Positions 8,644 to 17,189 of a DNA stretch of 64,000 nt are shown here, one piece after another (within the stretch, counting starts at the first letter, position 1; each line of letters starts with the position of its first letter). A model generated the notes under the pieces. The model saw nothing but the letters and a program-made list of their open reading frames with translations. It had not been told where the DNA came from and did not search any database. Both the position numbers and the translations under genes were made by a program. The DNA is from Rhodospirillaceae bacterium (GTDB lineage Bacteria > Pseudomonadota > Alphaproteobacteria > Dongiales > Dongiaceae): positions 434,001-498,000 of the forward strand of contig JADJQM010000001.1 of assembly GCA_016712715.1 (NCBI GenBank). Direction: 5' to 3'.

Positions 8644-9534
8644 TTAGCCGCGGGCCTTGAGGCCGAGCTTCTTGCGGCCTTCGGCCGGGGTGAGGGGCCG
8701 AGCGCCGAGGCGCGTGATGATTTCGCAGGCGCGCTCGGTGAGCGATCCGTTCGAGGCAGGAACGCCCTTGTCGAGCCAGATATTGTCCTCGAGCCCGATC
8801 CGCACATGGCCGCCGAGCAGCATGGCCTGCGCCAGCATCGGCATCTGCATGCGACCGATGCCGAAGCCCGCCCAGATGGCGCCTACCGGCAGATTGTCGA
8901 CCATCGCCTTCATCGTCGTGGTGTCGGCGGGGGCGCCCCAAGGAATGCCGAGGCAGAGCTGGAACATCGGGTGATCACCCAAGAGGCCTTCCTTCTGCAT
9001 TTGCTTGGCAAACCACAGATGGCCGGTATCGAAGATTTCGAGCTCCGGCTTCACGCCCAGTTCCATCACCTTCTTGGCGCCGGCGCGCAGCATGTTCGGG
9101 GTCGAGATATAGGTGTAGTCGCCATCGCCGAAATTGAGCGTGCCGCAATCGAGTGTGCAGATCTCCGGCAGCAGGGCCTCGACATGCGCAAGACGGGTCA
9201 TCGGTCCGACGAGATCGGTCGCCTTGCCAAATTTGAACGGGTCTTCGCCGGCGCCGATCTCAAGGTCGCCACCCATGCCGGCGGTGAGGTTGATGATGAC
9301 GTCAGTGCCGGACGAGCGGATGCGGTCGACCACCTCGCGATAGAGGTTCACGTCGCGGCTACCCTTGCCGGTATTGGGATCGCGCACATGGCAATGCGCC
9401 ACCGTGGCGCCGGCCTTGGCGGCTTCGATGGCGGCGTCTGCGATCTGCTTCGGGGTCACCGGAATGGCCGGGTGCTTGCCGACGGTATCGCCGGCACCGG
9501 TGACGGCGCAGGTGACGATCACTTCGTAGTTCAT
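8644..9534 (-). CDS. cdhB: 3-dehydrocarnitine cleavage enzyme (BKACE family, DUF849)
   Basis: Beta-keto acid cleavage enzyme of 296 residues, a zinc-dependent TIM barrel. It transfers the acyl part of a beta-keto acid to CoA; in this pathway 3-dehydrocarnitine plus acetyl-CoA gives betainyl-CoA and acetoacetate. The zinc ligands appear as H47 and H49 in AHCHVRD, followed by the characteristic RDVNLYREVVDRIR and INLTAGMGGD stretches and the C-terminal RIGLEDNIWLDKG segment. I start at the ATG at 9534 (MNYEVIVTCAVTG), as in other family members; an in-frame GTG eight codons upstream is unlikely. It is the first enzyme gene after cdhR. The family assignment is firm and the substrate is inferred from the operon. 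Confidence 0.87.
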   Translation of the reverse strand: MNYEVIVTCAVTGAGDTVGKHPAIPVTPKQIADAAIEAAKAGATVAHCHVRDPNTGKGSRDVNLYREVVDRIRSSGTDVIINLTAGMGGDLEIGAGEDPFKFGKATDLVGPMTRLAHVEALLPEICTLDCGTLNFGDGDYTYISTPNMLRAGAKKVMELGVKPELEIFDTGHLWFAKQMQKEGLLGDHPMFQLCLGIPWGAPADTTTMKAMVDNLPVGAIWAGFGIGRMQMPMLAQAMLLGGHVRIGLEDNIWLDKGVPASNGSLTERACEIITRLGARPLTPAEGRKKLGLKARG

Positions 9535-9658
9535 GGCTGGCTCTTTCAGTTGCGGCACAAGATTCTTGAATGGCCGAGATGCTGGCTTGGGCAGGTCTAA
9601 ACGGGTTGACGCATTTCGACAAGCGCTTGATCAAATACGTCACGCTCATTCTCTCGCA

Positions 9659-10651
9659 TTAGCGAAGAACGGGCATGATCCCCAAGGCGGGGCGGCGTCG
9701 CTCGGCGCTTGGCGCCTTGCCGGCCCAGCCATGATAACTGCGCGAGAAATGCGCCGCCGACCCGAAACCGCAGGCCACCGCCACCTCGACGATCGACATA
9801 TCGGTATATTGCAACATCGAGCGCGCTCGCTGCAGCCGCAGATCGAGGTAATAGCGGCGTGGCGACATGCCGAAATAGCGGTCGAACAGCCGTTCCAACT
9901 GGCGCAGCGACATGCCGGCAGCCTTGGCGAGGGCGGCACTCATGACAGGTTCCTCAAGGCGCGATTCCATCAGCTTGATCACACGGGAGAGGCCGGCATG
10001 GCTGATGCCCTGGCGTTCCTTCGGTTCCATGCGCTGCCGGTCGCCAGGCCCGCGGATCTCCGGATGGATGAACTGCTCGGAAACGGCCGCGGCGATGCGG
10101 TGCCCATGCTGGCGGCGGATCATATGCAGCATTAGATCGAGTGCCGACGTGCCCCCAGCGCAGCTCAAGCGGTTGCGGTCGATGACATAGAGCGAATTCT
10201 CCACCTCGACCTTGGGGAAGGATTCGCTGAAGCTGTCGAGGCTCTCCCAATGGGTGGTGGCCCGGTAGCCGTCGAGGAGGCCAGCGCGCGCCAGCAGGAA
10301 GGCGCCGGTATCGATGGCGCCCAGCTCGATCCCGGCGCTGTTCTGGCGCTGCAGCCATTGCTTCAGCGCCGGATCGAAATGTCTCAGCGGGTTGAAACTG
10401 GCGCAGATCACGATCATCGGATAGCTGGGGTGCTTCGAAATGGCATGATCCGCCGCCAGTGACATGTTGTTGGATGCCGTGACCGGATTACCATCCCGCG
10501 ACAGCACTTCCCAGCGATAGAGCTGGCGCTCCGCCATGCGGTTGGCGACCCGCAGCGGTTCGACCGCCGAGACGAACGCCATCATTGAAAAGAGTGGCAT
10601 CAACAGGAAGCCAATCGTCATGGTCTGGTCACTGGCGGGGGCGGGCGTCAT
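9659..10651 (-). CDS. cdhR: GlxA-family transcriptional regulator of carnitine catabolism
   Basis: A 330-residue regulator with an N-terminal DJ-1/PfpI (class I amidotransferase-like) sensor and a C-terminal AraC-type double helix-turn-helix. The sensor contains LGAIDTGAFLLARAGLLDG and THWESLDSF, and the AraC region LAKAAGMSLRQLERLFDRYFG and EVAVACGFGSAAHFSRSY. This is the GbdR/CdhR/SouR architecture that senses quaternary amines; CdhR activates carnitine genes in Pseudomonas. It lies on the same strand as, and 124 bases upstream of, cdhB, and is divergent from an esterase gene, so it probably controls both directions. The exact ligand is inferred from its neighbours. Confidence 0.87.
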   Translation of the reverse strand: MTPAPASDQTMTIGFLLMPLFSMMAFVSAVEPLRVANRMAERQLYRWEVLSRDGNPVTASNNMSLAADHAISKHPSYPMIVICASFNPLRHFDPALKQWLQRQNSAGIELGAIDTGAFLLARAGLLDGYRATTHWESLDSFSESFPKVEVENSLYVIDRNRLSCAGGTSALDLMLHMIRRQHGHRIAAAVSEQFIHPEIRGPGDRQRMEPKERQGISHAGLSRVIKLMESRLEEPVMSAALAKAAGMSLRQLERLFDRYFGMSPRRYYLDLRLQRARSMLQYTDMSIVEVAVACGFGSAAHFSRSYHGWAGKAPSAERRRPALGIMPVLR

Positions 10652-10770
10652 GCTGGGGCAATCTTGCTGGTTGATAGCTTGCTACTGGTCGAATTTGGTT
10701 GTCGGCACCGATGATGCAGTGTCGAATACGCCCGAAGCAAGTGGTGGGGCAAGGCTTGGATGGGGACGGC
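10652..10770. promoter_or_regulatory. Divergent promoter region between cdhR and the HSL-type esterase
   Basis: A 119-base gap separates the two divergent starts, so both promoters and probably a CdhR site must lie here or within the first codons. I do not recognise a clear AraC-family half-site pair by eye, so this is a positional call only. Confidence 0.4.
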
Positions 10771-11733
10771 ATGACGAGTGAGAGTGCGCCGGCGGACCCG
10801 GTGGTCGCTGCCTTTATCGCTGATTCCGACGCGGTTTTCACGGCGGCCTTTGATGCCTTGCCGATGGGGGAACAGCGTTCGTTCTACGATGCTTTCTGGC
10901 GGCGTTACCATGCTCCACGCCCGCTCGGCGTCTCGGTCGAGACAGTCATGATTCCCACGGATGCCGGCGCCCGGCGCGCCTTGCTCTATCGGCCGCCGCA
11001 CCGCTGCGACACCCGAGGGCTGCTCCCGATCGTCGTCTATTTTCATGGTGGGGGCTGGATGCTGGGGTCCCCGGAAAGCCATGATCTGCCGGCGGCGCGC
11101 CTTTGTGCCGAGGCCAGGGTGGCGGTCCTCAGCCTCGACTACCGTCTGTCGCCGGAAAGCGTCTTCCCGGACGCGTTGATGGATTGTCTGGCTGCGGTGC
11201 ACTGGGTGGCGAAGTCGGGCAGGGCGGCAGGGCTCGACCCGGATCGGTTGGCCGTCGCTGGCGACAGTGCCGGGGGCACCTTGGCGGCCGGGCTGTGCCT
11301 TTGGATCAGGGATCATGGCGGTCCGAGGATTGCGTTTCAGCTTCTGATCTATCCAGCGCTCACCGCGGAGGTCGACCCTGGTCGATCCGGCGGTGTGTCG
11401 GCCGAGGCGGTCAGTCACTATTTGTTGGGCTATTTCGGTGGGCAGGACCTCGCCAACAACGCATATGCAATGCCGCTTTCTGCCAAATCTCTCGCCGGAC
11501 TGCCGCCGGCTTTCATTGCAACGGGTGGTTTGGACCCGATCCAATCCCACGGCAAACTTTATGCCCAACGCCTGGGTCATGCTGGCATACCCTGCGGTTA
11601 TACTTGCGGTTTCGGGCTTCCGCACACTTACCTTCGCCTCGTCCACAGCTCCGCCGCGGCAGCACGCGAACTCACCGCCTGCAGCAGCGCGGTCCAGCAG
11701 GCTTTGGCGCCGCAGCAATCGATGGCCTCTTGA
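10771..11733 (+). CDS. HSL-type alpha/beta hydrolase, candidate short-chain acylcarnitine esterase
   Basis: A 320-residue hormone-sensitive-lipase family esterase: YFHGGGWMLG (oxyanion hole), VAGDSAGGTLAAG (nucleophile serine), GGLDPI (aspartate) and GLPHTY (histidine) complete the catalytic set. In Pseudomonas aeruginosa the last gene of the carnitine operon (PA5384, HocS) is an esterase that hydrolyses acetyl- and butyrylcarnitine. This gene sits back to back with cdhR and may play the same part, although it is not in the same transcription unit as the cdh enzymes. I chose the ATG at 10771, which follows GGGGAC by a few bases; a TTG at 10699 would add 24 residues without a ribosome site. 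Substrate is an inference from context. Confidence 0.75.
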   Translation: MTSESAPADPVVAAFIADSDAVFTAAFDALPMGEQRSFYDAFWRRYHAPRPLGVSVETVMIPTDAGARRALLYRPPHRCDTRGLLPIVVYFHGGGWMLGSPESHDLPAARLCAEARVAVLSLDYRLSPESVFPDALMDCLAAVHWVAKSGRAAGLDPDRLAVAGDSAGGTLAAGLCLWIRDHGGPRIAFQLLIYPALTAEVDPGRSGGVSAEAVSHYLLGYFGGQDLANNAYAMPLSAKSLAGLPPAFIATGGLDPIQSHGKLYAQRLGHAGIPCGYTCGFGLPHTYLRLVHSSAAAARELTACSSAVQQALAPQQSMAS

Positions 11734-11938
11734 AATAATCCAATTCAATCCGGTCATTGTGTCGCATAGCAATGACGGGATGTCGTAATTCATCAAGAAT
11801 TCTTGCCGCAGCACGCTGATGATGTGTTTACTAAAAGAAATTTTGGAGCCGATGCCTGTGAGCATTGGCCCGTTCAACAGGGTTCGCCGCCGGTCGGCAT
11901 GGGGTCGGTCGGTTCGGCCGTTAGGGAGAGTATAGAAT

Positions 11939-13525
11939 ATGAATCAATGGGAAGAGTTGCAGCAGGCCGCTTTCAGCAAGCGTGTCTCGCGGCGTGACTT
12001 CATGCGCCGTGCCACGGCGCTGGGTATTTCGACGGCATTGGCGACCGGCGTGCTCAGCCGTGCCGGCTATGCGCAGGAGCCCAAGAAGGGCGGCACCTTC
12101 AAGATCGGTCTGGGCCATGGCGCCACGACGGATTCGCTTGACCCCGCGACCTATCCTGACCAGATGACCGGGACCGTGGGTTGGGGCGCTACTGGTAACA
12201 GCCTTACCGAAATGGACACGGCCGGCAACATCGTCGGCGATCTGGCCGAGAGCTTCGAACCCTCGGCTGATGCCAAGCAGTGGGTCTTCAAGCTGCGCAA
12301 CGGCGTCACTTTCCACAACGGCAAGACCGTCACGGCGAACGACGTCGTGCAGTCCTACTTGCATCACATGGGCAAGGACTCAAAGTCGGCCGCCAAGTCG
12401 ATTCTGGAATCGGTCGAGGAAATCAAGGCGGACGGCGACAACGTCGTCTTCAAGCTGAAGGGCGGCAATGCCGACTTCCCCTTCTATGCCAGCGACTACC
12501 ATCTCAAGATCATGCCGGCGAAAGACGGCGGCGGCGCTGACTGGGAATCGGGCATCGGTACCGGCCCGTACGCGATTGAAAAGTTCGATCCGGGTGTTGG
12601 CGCCAAGTTGAAGCGCAATGACAACTTCTACGGCAAGGCCTATTTCGACGAAGTCGAAGTCAAGGTCATCGTCGACGTCGCTGCGCGCACCAACGCTCTC
12701 ACTTCGGGCGAAATCCACTTCATGGACCGTTGCGATCTCAAAACCGTCAACCTCCTGAAGAAAAACCCGGACATCAACGTCACGGAAGTTACGGGCTATG
12801 GCCACTACATCTTCGTGATGAACGTGACCCAGGCGCCGTTCGACAATCCGGACGTTCGCAATGCCCTGAAGAACGCCATCGACCGCGATGAAATCGCCAA
12901 GAAGGTGTTCCACGGCTATGCCACCGCTGGTAACGACAACCCGATCGCGCCGTCGGTGCAATACGCGATCAACCCGGAACCGATCCACACCTACAACCCG
13001 GAACTGGTCAAGGAACTGCTGAAGAAAGCCGGCATGGAAGGCCTCACGGTTGACCTGTCGGTGTCCGACGCGGCCTTCTCCGGCGCGGTCGATGCCGGCA
13101 CCTTGTTCAAGGAAAGTGCCGCCAAGGCCGGCATCAACATCAATGTCATCCGCGAAGCGTCTGACAGCTATTGGGACGCCGTCTGGTTGAAGAAGCCGTT
13201 CGTGGCTTCTTACTGGAACGGTCGCCCGACCTGCGACTGGATGTTCACGACGGCCTATGCCGCCGAAGCCGCCTGGAACGATACGTTCTGGAAAAATCCG
13301 CGCTTCAACGAGCTGCTGGTGGCCGCCCGTTCTGAAACGGATTCGGCCAAGCGTGGCACGATGTACGCCGAGATGCAGCAGTTGCTGCATGACGATGGCG
13401 GCCTCATCAACATCGTCTTCAACAACTATGTCTCGGCGCATTCCAAGGCGGTCGCTCATGGCGACTTGCTGTCGAACTGGGATGTCGATGGCATGAAGAT
13501 CGCCTCGCGCTGGTGGATGGCGTAA
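11939..13525 (+). CDS. ABC transporter substrate-binding protein, family 5 (Dpp/Opp type), Tat-exported
   Basis: Periplasmic solute-binding protein of 528 residues, family SBP_bac_5, which normally binds peptides, nickel or other bulky cationic solutes. The N-terminus has a twin-arginine signal (SRRDFMRRATALG, then a hydrophobic stretch and AYAQ), so it is exported folded. KGGTFKIGLGH, KLRNGVTFHNGKTVTANDV and NVTQAPFDNPDVRNALKNAIDRDEI-type segments are classic for the family. AGGGAGAG precedes the ATG. Two permeases, a double ATPase and an esterase follow in the same direction. The neighbouring carnitine genes suggest a quaternary-amine or acylcarnitine ligand, but a peptide cannot be ruled out. 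Confidence 0.88.
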   Translation: MNQWEELQQAAFSKRVSRRDFMRRATALGISTALATGVLSRAGYAQEPKKGGTFKIGLGHGATTDSLDPATYPDQMTGTVGWGATGNSLTEMDTAGNIVGDLAESFEPSADAKQWVFKLRNGVTFHNGKTVTANDVVQSYLHHMGKDSKSAAKSILESVEEIKADGDNVVFKLKGGNADFPFYASDYHLKIMPAKDGGGADWESGIGTGPYAIEKFDPGVGAKLKRNDNFYGKAYFDEVEVKVIVDVAARTNALTSGEIHFMDRCDLKTVNLLKKNPDINVTEVTGYGHYIFVMNVTQAPFDNPDVRNALKNAIDRDEIAKKVFHGYATAGNDNPIAPSVQYAINPEPIHTYNPELVKELLKKAGMEGLTVDLSVSDAAFSGAVDAGTLFKESAAKAGININVIREASDSYWDAVWLKKPFVASYWNGRPTCDWMFTTAYAAEAAWNDTFWKNPRFNELLVAARSETDSAKRGTMYAEMQQLLHDDGGLINIVFNNYVSAHSKAVAHGDLLSNWDVDGMKIASRWWMA

Positions 13526-13542
13526 CACCCGAAAAGTGAATG

Positions 13543-13576
13543 GGTCGGGCTGCGGCCGTTTGGCTGCAGCCCGACC
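13543..13576 (+). other. Intercistronic stem-loop after the binding-protein gene
   Basis: An 11-base perfect stem (13543-13553 with 13566-13576) and a 12-base loop lie between the binding-protein gene and the first permease. No run of T follows, so it is not a standard terminator. Structures in this place often protect the upstream mRNA and keep the binding protein in excess over the membrane parts. Confidence 0.65.
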
Positions 13577-13653
13577 TATGCACATTGGGGAAATGCTCAC
13601 GACTTCGTGGATCGCTTAACTAGGGAACATCGCCATTGGTGATGGGGGACGTG

Positions 13654-14622
13654 ATGCATCCAATCGCACGAACGATTCTTCAGCGGCTGGGACTGGGTCT
13701 GCTGACCCTGTTCATCGTGTCGATCGTGATCTTTTCCCTGGTGAGCTGGCTGCCCGGCGACTTTGCCAAGGCCATCCTGGGCCAGGCCGCGACGGAAGAA
13801 ACCGTGGCTGCGTTCCAGAAGGAGATCGGCCTCGATAAACCGCCGGTGCAACGTTACGTCGAGTGGATCGGCAATGTTGTCCAGGGCGAATTCGGATCGT
13901 CCTTCGCCAGCCGCGTCGGCTACAAGCGCACCGTTGCCGAGCTGATCGCGCCGCGCCTTGCCAACACCCTGTTCCTGGCGAGCCTGACGGCCGCCATCGC
14001 GGTGCCCCTGGCCCTGGCGCTCGGCATTCTTGCCGCCCTCTACCGAAATTCGCTGTTCGACCGAATCGTCAACTCGGTGACTTTGACGACGATCTCTATG
14101 CCCGAGTTCTTCATGGCCTATCTGCTGATGCTGTTCCTCTCGGTGAAGCTCCGCTGGCTGCCGGGCCTGGCCTCGGTCGATGCTGAGACCGAATTGCTGG
14201 AACGCATCACGCGCTGCGCCTTGCCGGCGCTCACCCTGACCTTGGTCATCGTCGCCCATATGATGCGCATGACTCGGGCGGCCATCATCAATCTGCTGGC
14301 CAGCCCCTATATCGAGATGGCGCGCCTCAAGGGCATGAGCAAAAGCCGTGTCATCCTGCGCCACGCGCTGCCCAATGCCTGGGCGCCGATCGTCAATGTC
14401 GTGGCCTTCAACCTTGCTTATCTGGTCGTGGGTGTTGTCGTGGTCGAGGCGGTCTTCACCTATCCTGGCATCGGCCAGCTGATGGTCGATGCCGTGACGA
14501 CCCGCGACATCCCGGTCGTGCAGGCCTGTGCCCTGATCTTTGCCGCGACCTACATCATGCTCAATCTGACCGCCGATATCATATCGATTGCGACGAACCC
14601 GCGTTTGCTACATCCGCGATGA
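13654..14622 (+). CDS. ABC transporter permease (DppB-like)
   Basis: Inner-membrane permease of 322 residues, one half of the channel of the importer encoded around it. It has an N-terminal membrane segment (LGLGLLTLFIVSIVIFSLVSW), a periplasmic loop typical of DppB/OppB proteins, and further segments to a total of about six. The EAA loop that docks the ATPase reads EMARLKGMSKSRVILRHALPNA near residue 225. The ATG at 13654 follows GGGGGA at good spacing and gives the family-typical start; in-frame codons at 13636 and 13642 are less likely. It lies 128 bases after the binding-protein gene and 36 bases before the second permease. Confidence 0.9.
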   Translation: MHPIARTILQRLGLGLLTLFIVSIVIFSLVSWLPGDFAKAILGQAATEETVAAFQKEIGLDKPPVQRYVEWIGNVVQGEFGSSFASRVGYKRTVAELIAPRLANTLFLASLTAAIAVPLALALGILAALYRNSLFDRIVNSVTLTTISMPEFFMAYLLMLFLSVKLRWLPGLASVDAETELLERITRCALPALTLTLVIVAHMMRMTRAAIINLLASPYIEMARLKGMSKSRVILRHALPNAWAPIVNVVAFNLAYLVVGVVVVEAVFTYPGIGQLMVDAVTTRDIPVVQACALIFAATYIMLNLTADIISIATNPRLLHPR

Positions 14623-14658
14623 GGATGGGCATGGGGATCACGGGGAAGGGACCGGGGA

Positions 14659-15543
14659 ATGGCTGAAGCTCTGACGGAAATCAAGATCCCGCGTGCACGA
14701 CGATCAAAGACGGCGGCGGCCTTGCGGGAACTGAAGAAGGCCCCCTGGAGCGCCTGGTTCGGGCTCATTGTCCTGTTGGGCTATATCTTCGTGGCGCTGT
14801 TCGCACCGTTGATCGCACCCTACAAGGAATCCGAGATCGTTGGCGATTCCTACATGGAATGGAGCGCGCTCTATCCGTTCGGAACGGATCAGCTCGGTCG
14901 CGACATGCTGACCCGCATGATCTATGCCGCCCAGAACTCCATGGGCATCGCCTTCGCCGCGACCATGTTCTCGTTCCTGACTGGCGGTATCCTCGGCATT
15001 ATGGCCTCCATCCTGCGCGGCTGGTTCGACCAGGCCGTCAGCCGTTTCATCGATGCCCTGATGGCGATCCCCAGCTTGATCTTTGCCTTGATGATGCTGT
15101 CCATCCTGGGGTCGACCGCAATCAACCTCATTATCGTCATCGGTGTGGTTGATGCGACCCGCGTCTTCCGCCTGACCCGCGCCGTTTCCATGAATGTGGT
15201 CTCCCTCGATTTTGTTGAGGCGGCGCGCCTGCGCGGCGAGAAGCTGCCTTGGGTCGTGTTCCGCGAGATCGTCCCAAACATCCTGCCGCCGCTCATCACC
15301 GAGTTTGGCCTGCGCTATTGCTTCGTGTTCCTGACCATCAGCTCGCTCTCCTTCCTGGGGCTGGGCCTGCAGCCGCCGACCGCTGATTGGGGCCTGATGG
15401 TGAAGGAGAACGCGACGCTCATTACCTATGGCGACATCACGCCGCTGTTGCCGGCGGGCGCCATTGCCTTGTTGACGGTCGCGATCAATTTCGTGGTCGA
15501 CTGGTTCCTGCACAAAACGAGCGGGTTGCGCGATGGCCAATGA
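14659..15543 (+). CDS. ABC transporter permease (DppC-like)
   Basis: Second inner-membrane permease of the importer, 294 residues. It has the DppC/OppC plan: a basic cytoplasmic start, a first membrane segment (WFGLIVLLGYIFVALFAPLIA), the LYPFGTDQLGRDMLTRMIYA motif, then the core segments. The EAA motif reads EAARLRGEKLPWVVFREIVPNILPP, and FLGLGLQPPTADWG follows near the end. Its last 11 bases overlap the start of the ATPase gene, so the two are translated in a coupled way. Confidence 0.9.
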   Translation: MAEALTEIKIPRARRSKTAAALRELKKAPWSAWFGLIVLLGYIFVALFAPLIAPYKESEIVGDSYMEWSALYPFGTDQLGRDMLTRMIYAAQNSMGIAFAATMFSFLTGGILGIMASILRGWFDQAVSRFIDALMAIPSLIFALMMLSILGSTAINLIIVIGVVDATRVFRLTRAVSMNVVSLDFVEAARLRGEKLPWVVFREIVPNILPPLITEFGLRYCFVFLTISSLSFLGLGLQPPTADWGLMVKENATLITYGDITPLLPAGAIALLTVAINFVVDWFLHKTSGLRDGQ

Positions 15544-17179
15544 CAATGTGAAGCGACCGACCCGCGAAAAGGGCGAGATCCTGCTTGAGATGCGCGACCT
15601 GCGCATCGAGGGTGAGAGCGATGATGTCTGGCACCAGATCGTGAAGGGTGTCGATCTCACGCTCCGGCGCGGTGAGGTGCTGGGGCTAATTGGTGAGTCG
15701 GGTGCCGGAAAATCCACCATCGGCATCGCCGCCATGGGCTTTGCCAGACCGGGCTGCCGCTTCAACGGCGGCAGCATCACCTTCGACGGCATCGACCTGA
15801 TGAACGCACCAGAGGAAGTGAAGCGCAAGATGCGCGGCTCACGCATTTCCTATGTGGCGCAAAGTGCGGCGGCCTCCTTCAACCCCGCGCACCGGCTTAT
15901 CGACCAGACCATCGAAACCGAGACCCAGCACGGTATCCGCGATACCCAGGCCTCGATCGCCGATGCCAAGGATCTCTATGGCCGGTTGCGTCTGCCCAAT
16001 CCGGAGTCGATCGGCTTTCGCTACCCGCACCAGGTATCCGGCGGCCAGTTGCAGCGTGTGATGACGGCGATGGCGATGACCTGCCGCCCCGACCTCATCA
16101 TCTTCGATGAACCGACCACGGCGCTTGACGTCACCACCCAGGTCGAGGTGCTGGCCTCGATCCGTGCCATCGTCGAGGAGTTCAATACCGCGGCGATCTA
16201 CATCACCCATGATCTTGCCGTCGTGGCGCAGATGGCGCATCGCATCATGGTCCTGCGCCATGGCAAGCTGGTGGAGGAGGCGCCGACCCGCGAAATGCTG
16301 GCGGCACCCAAGGAAGCCTATACCCGCTCGCTCTGGGCCGTGCGCAAGCTCGCCAAGGAAGAGTCGACCACCGACGACCTCATCCTCCAGGTCGATCATG
16401 TCGATGCCGCCTATGGCAATGCTGTGAAGATCCTGGATGACGTCTCGATCTCCGTCCCGCGCGGCCGCACCGTGGCCGTGGTCGGTGAATCAGGTTCGGG
16501 TAAGTCGACACTGGCCCGCGTCGTCACCGGCCTGCTGCCGCCCAGCAAAGGGTCGGTCAAATTTAACGGCGTCGATCTGCCGCCGGCTTTGGCGCAGCGC
16601 GACAAGGAAAGCCTGCGCCGCATCCAGATGATCTATCAGAGCCCGGACACGGCGCTCAACCCGCGCCACCGGGTCTATGACATCATCGGTCGACCACTGA
16701 CCTTCTATCACAATCTGCGCGGGAAGGCGCTCGAGGACCGGATCGTCGAACTGCTGAAGATGATCGAGCTCGACGAAAGTTACATCGACCGGTTACCCGG
16801 CGAGATGTCGGGCGGCCAGAAGCAGCGGATCTGCATCGCCCGCGCGCTCGCCGCGGAGCCCGATCTCATCATCTGCGACGAGGTGACCTCGGCGCTCGAT
16901 CAGATCGTACAGGAAGAAATCCTCAAACTGCTTTTGCGTCTACAGGCGGAATTCGAGATTTCCTACCTCTTCATTACCCATGACATCGCCACCGTCCGCG
17001 CCATCGCCGACGAGATTGTGGTCATGAACCAGGGCAAGGTGGTACAACAGGGCCTCAAGACCGAGGTTCTGTCACCACCATATCCGGCCTACACCGAATT
17101 GCTGCTGTCATCTGTTCCGGAAATGGACCCGGACTGGCTGACGACTCTCCTGCAGAAGCGGGCGGCCAAAACCAAGTGA
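15533..17179 (+). CDS. ABC transporter dual ATP-binding protein (DppD-DppF fusion)
   Basis: A 548-residue protein with two complete nucleotide-binding domains in tandem, as in GsiA or YejF, powering the importer. The first half has Walker A GESGAGKST, signature VSGGQLQR and Walker B LIIFDEPTTALD; the second has GESGSGKST, MSGGQKQR and LIICDEVTSALD. A linker around residues 270-285 joins them. It overlaps the DppC-like gene by 11 bases and is followed after 10 bases by the CocE/NonD hydrolase, so all belong to one operon. Both ATP sites look catalytically complete. Confidence 0.92.
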   Translation: MANDNVKRPTREKGEILLEMRDLRIEGESDDVWHQIVKGVDLTLRRGEVLGLIGESGAGKSTIGIAAMGFARPGCRFNGGSITFDGIDLMNAPEEVKRKMRGSRISYVAQSAAASFNPAHRLIDQTIETETQHGIRDTQASIADAKDLYGRLRLPNPESIGFRYPHQVSGGQLQRVMTAMAMTCRPDLIIFDEPTTALDVTTQVEVLASIRAIVEEFNTAAIYITHDLAVVAQMAHRIMVLRHGKLVEEAPTREMLAAPKEAYTRSLWAVRKLAKEESTTDDLILQVDHVDAAYGNAVKILDDVSISVPRGRTVAVVGESGSGKSTLARVVTGLLPPSKGSVKFNGVDLPPALAQRDKESLRRIQMIYQSPDTALNPRHRVYDIIGRPLTFYHNLRGKALEDRIVELLKMIELDESYIDRLPGEMSGGQKQRICIARALAAEPDLIICDEVTSALDQIVQEEILKLLLRLQAEFEISYLFITHDIATVRAIADEIVVMNQGKVVQQGLKTEVLSPPYPAYTELLLSSVPEMDPDWLTTLLQKRAAKTK

Positions 17180-17189
17180 GCATCCCCTC

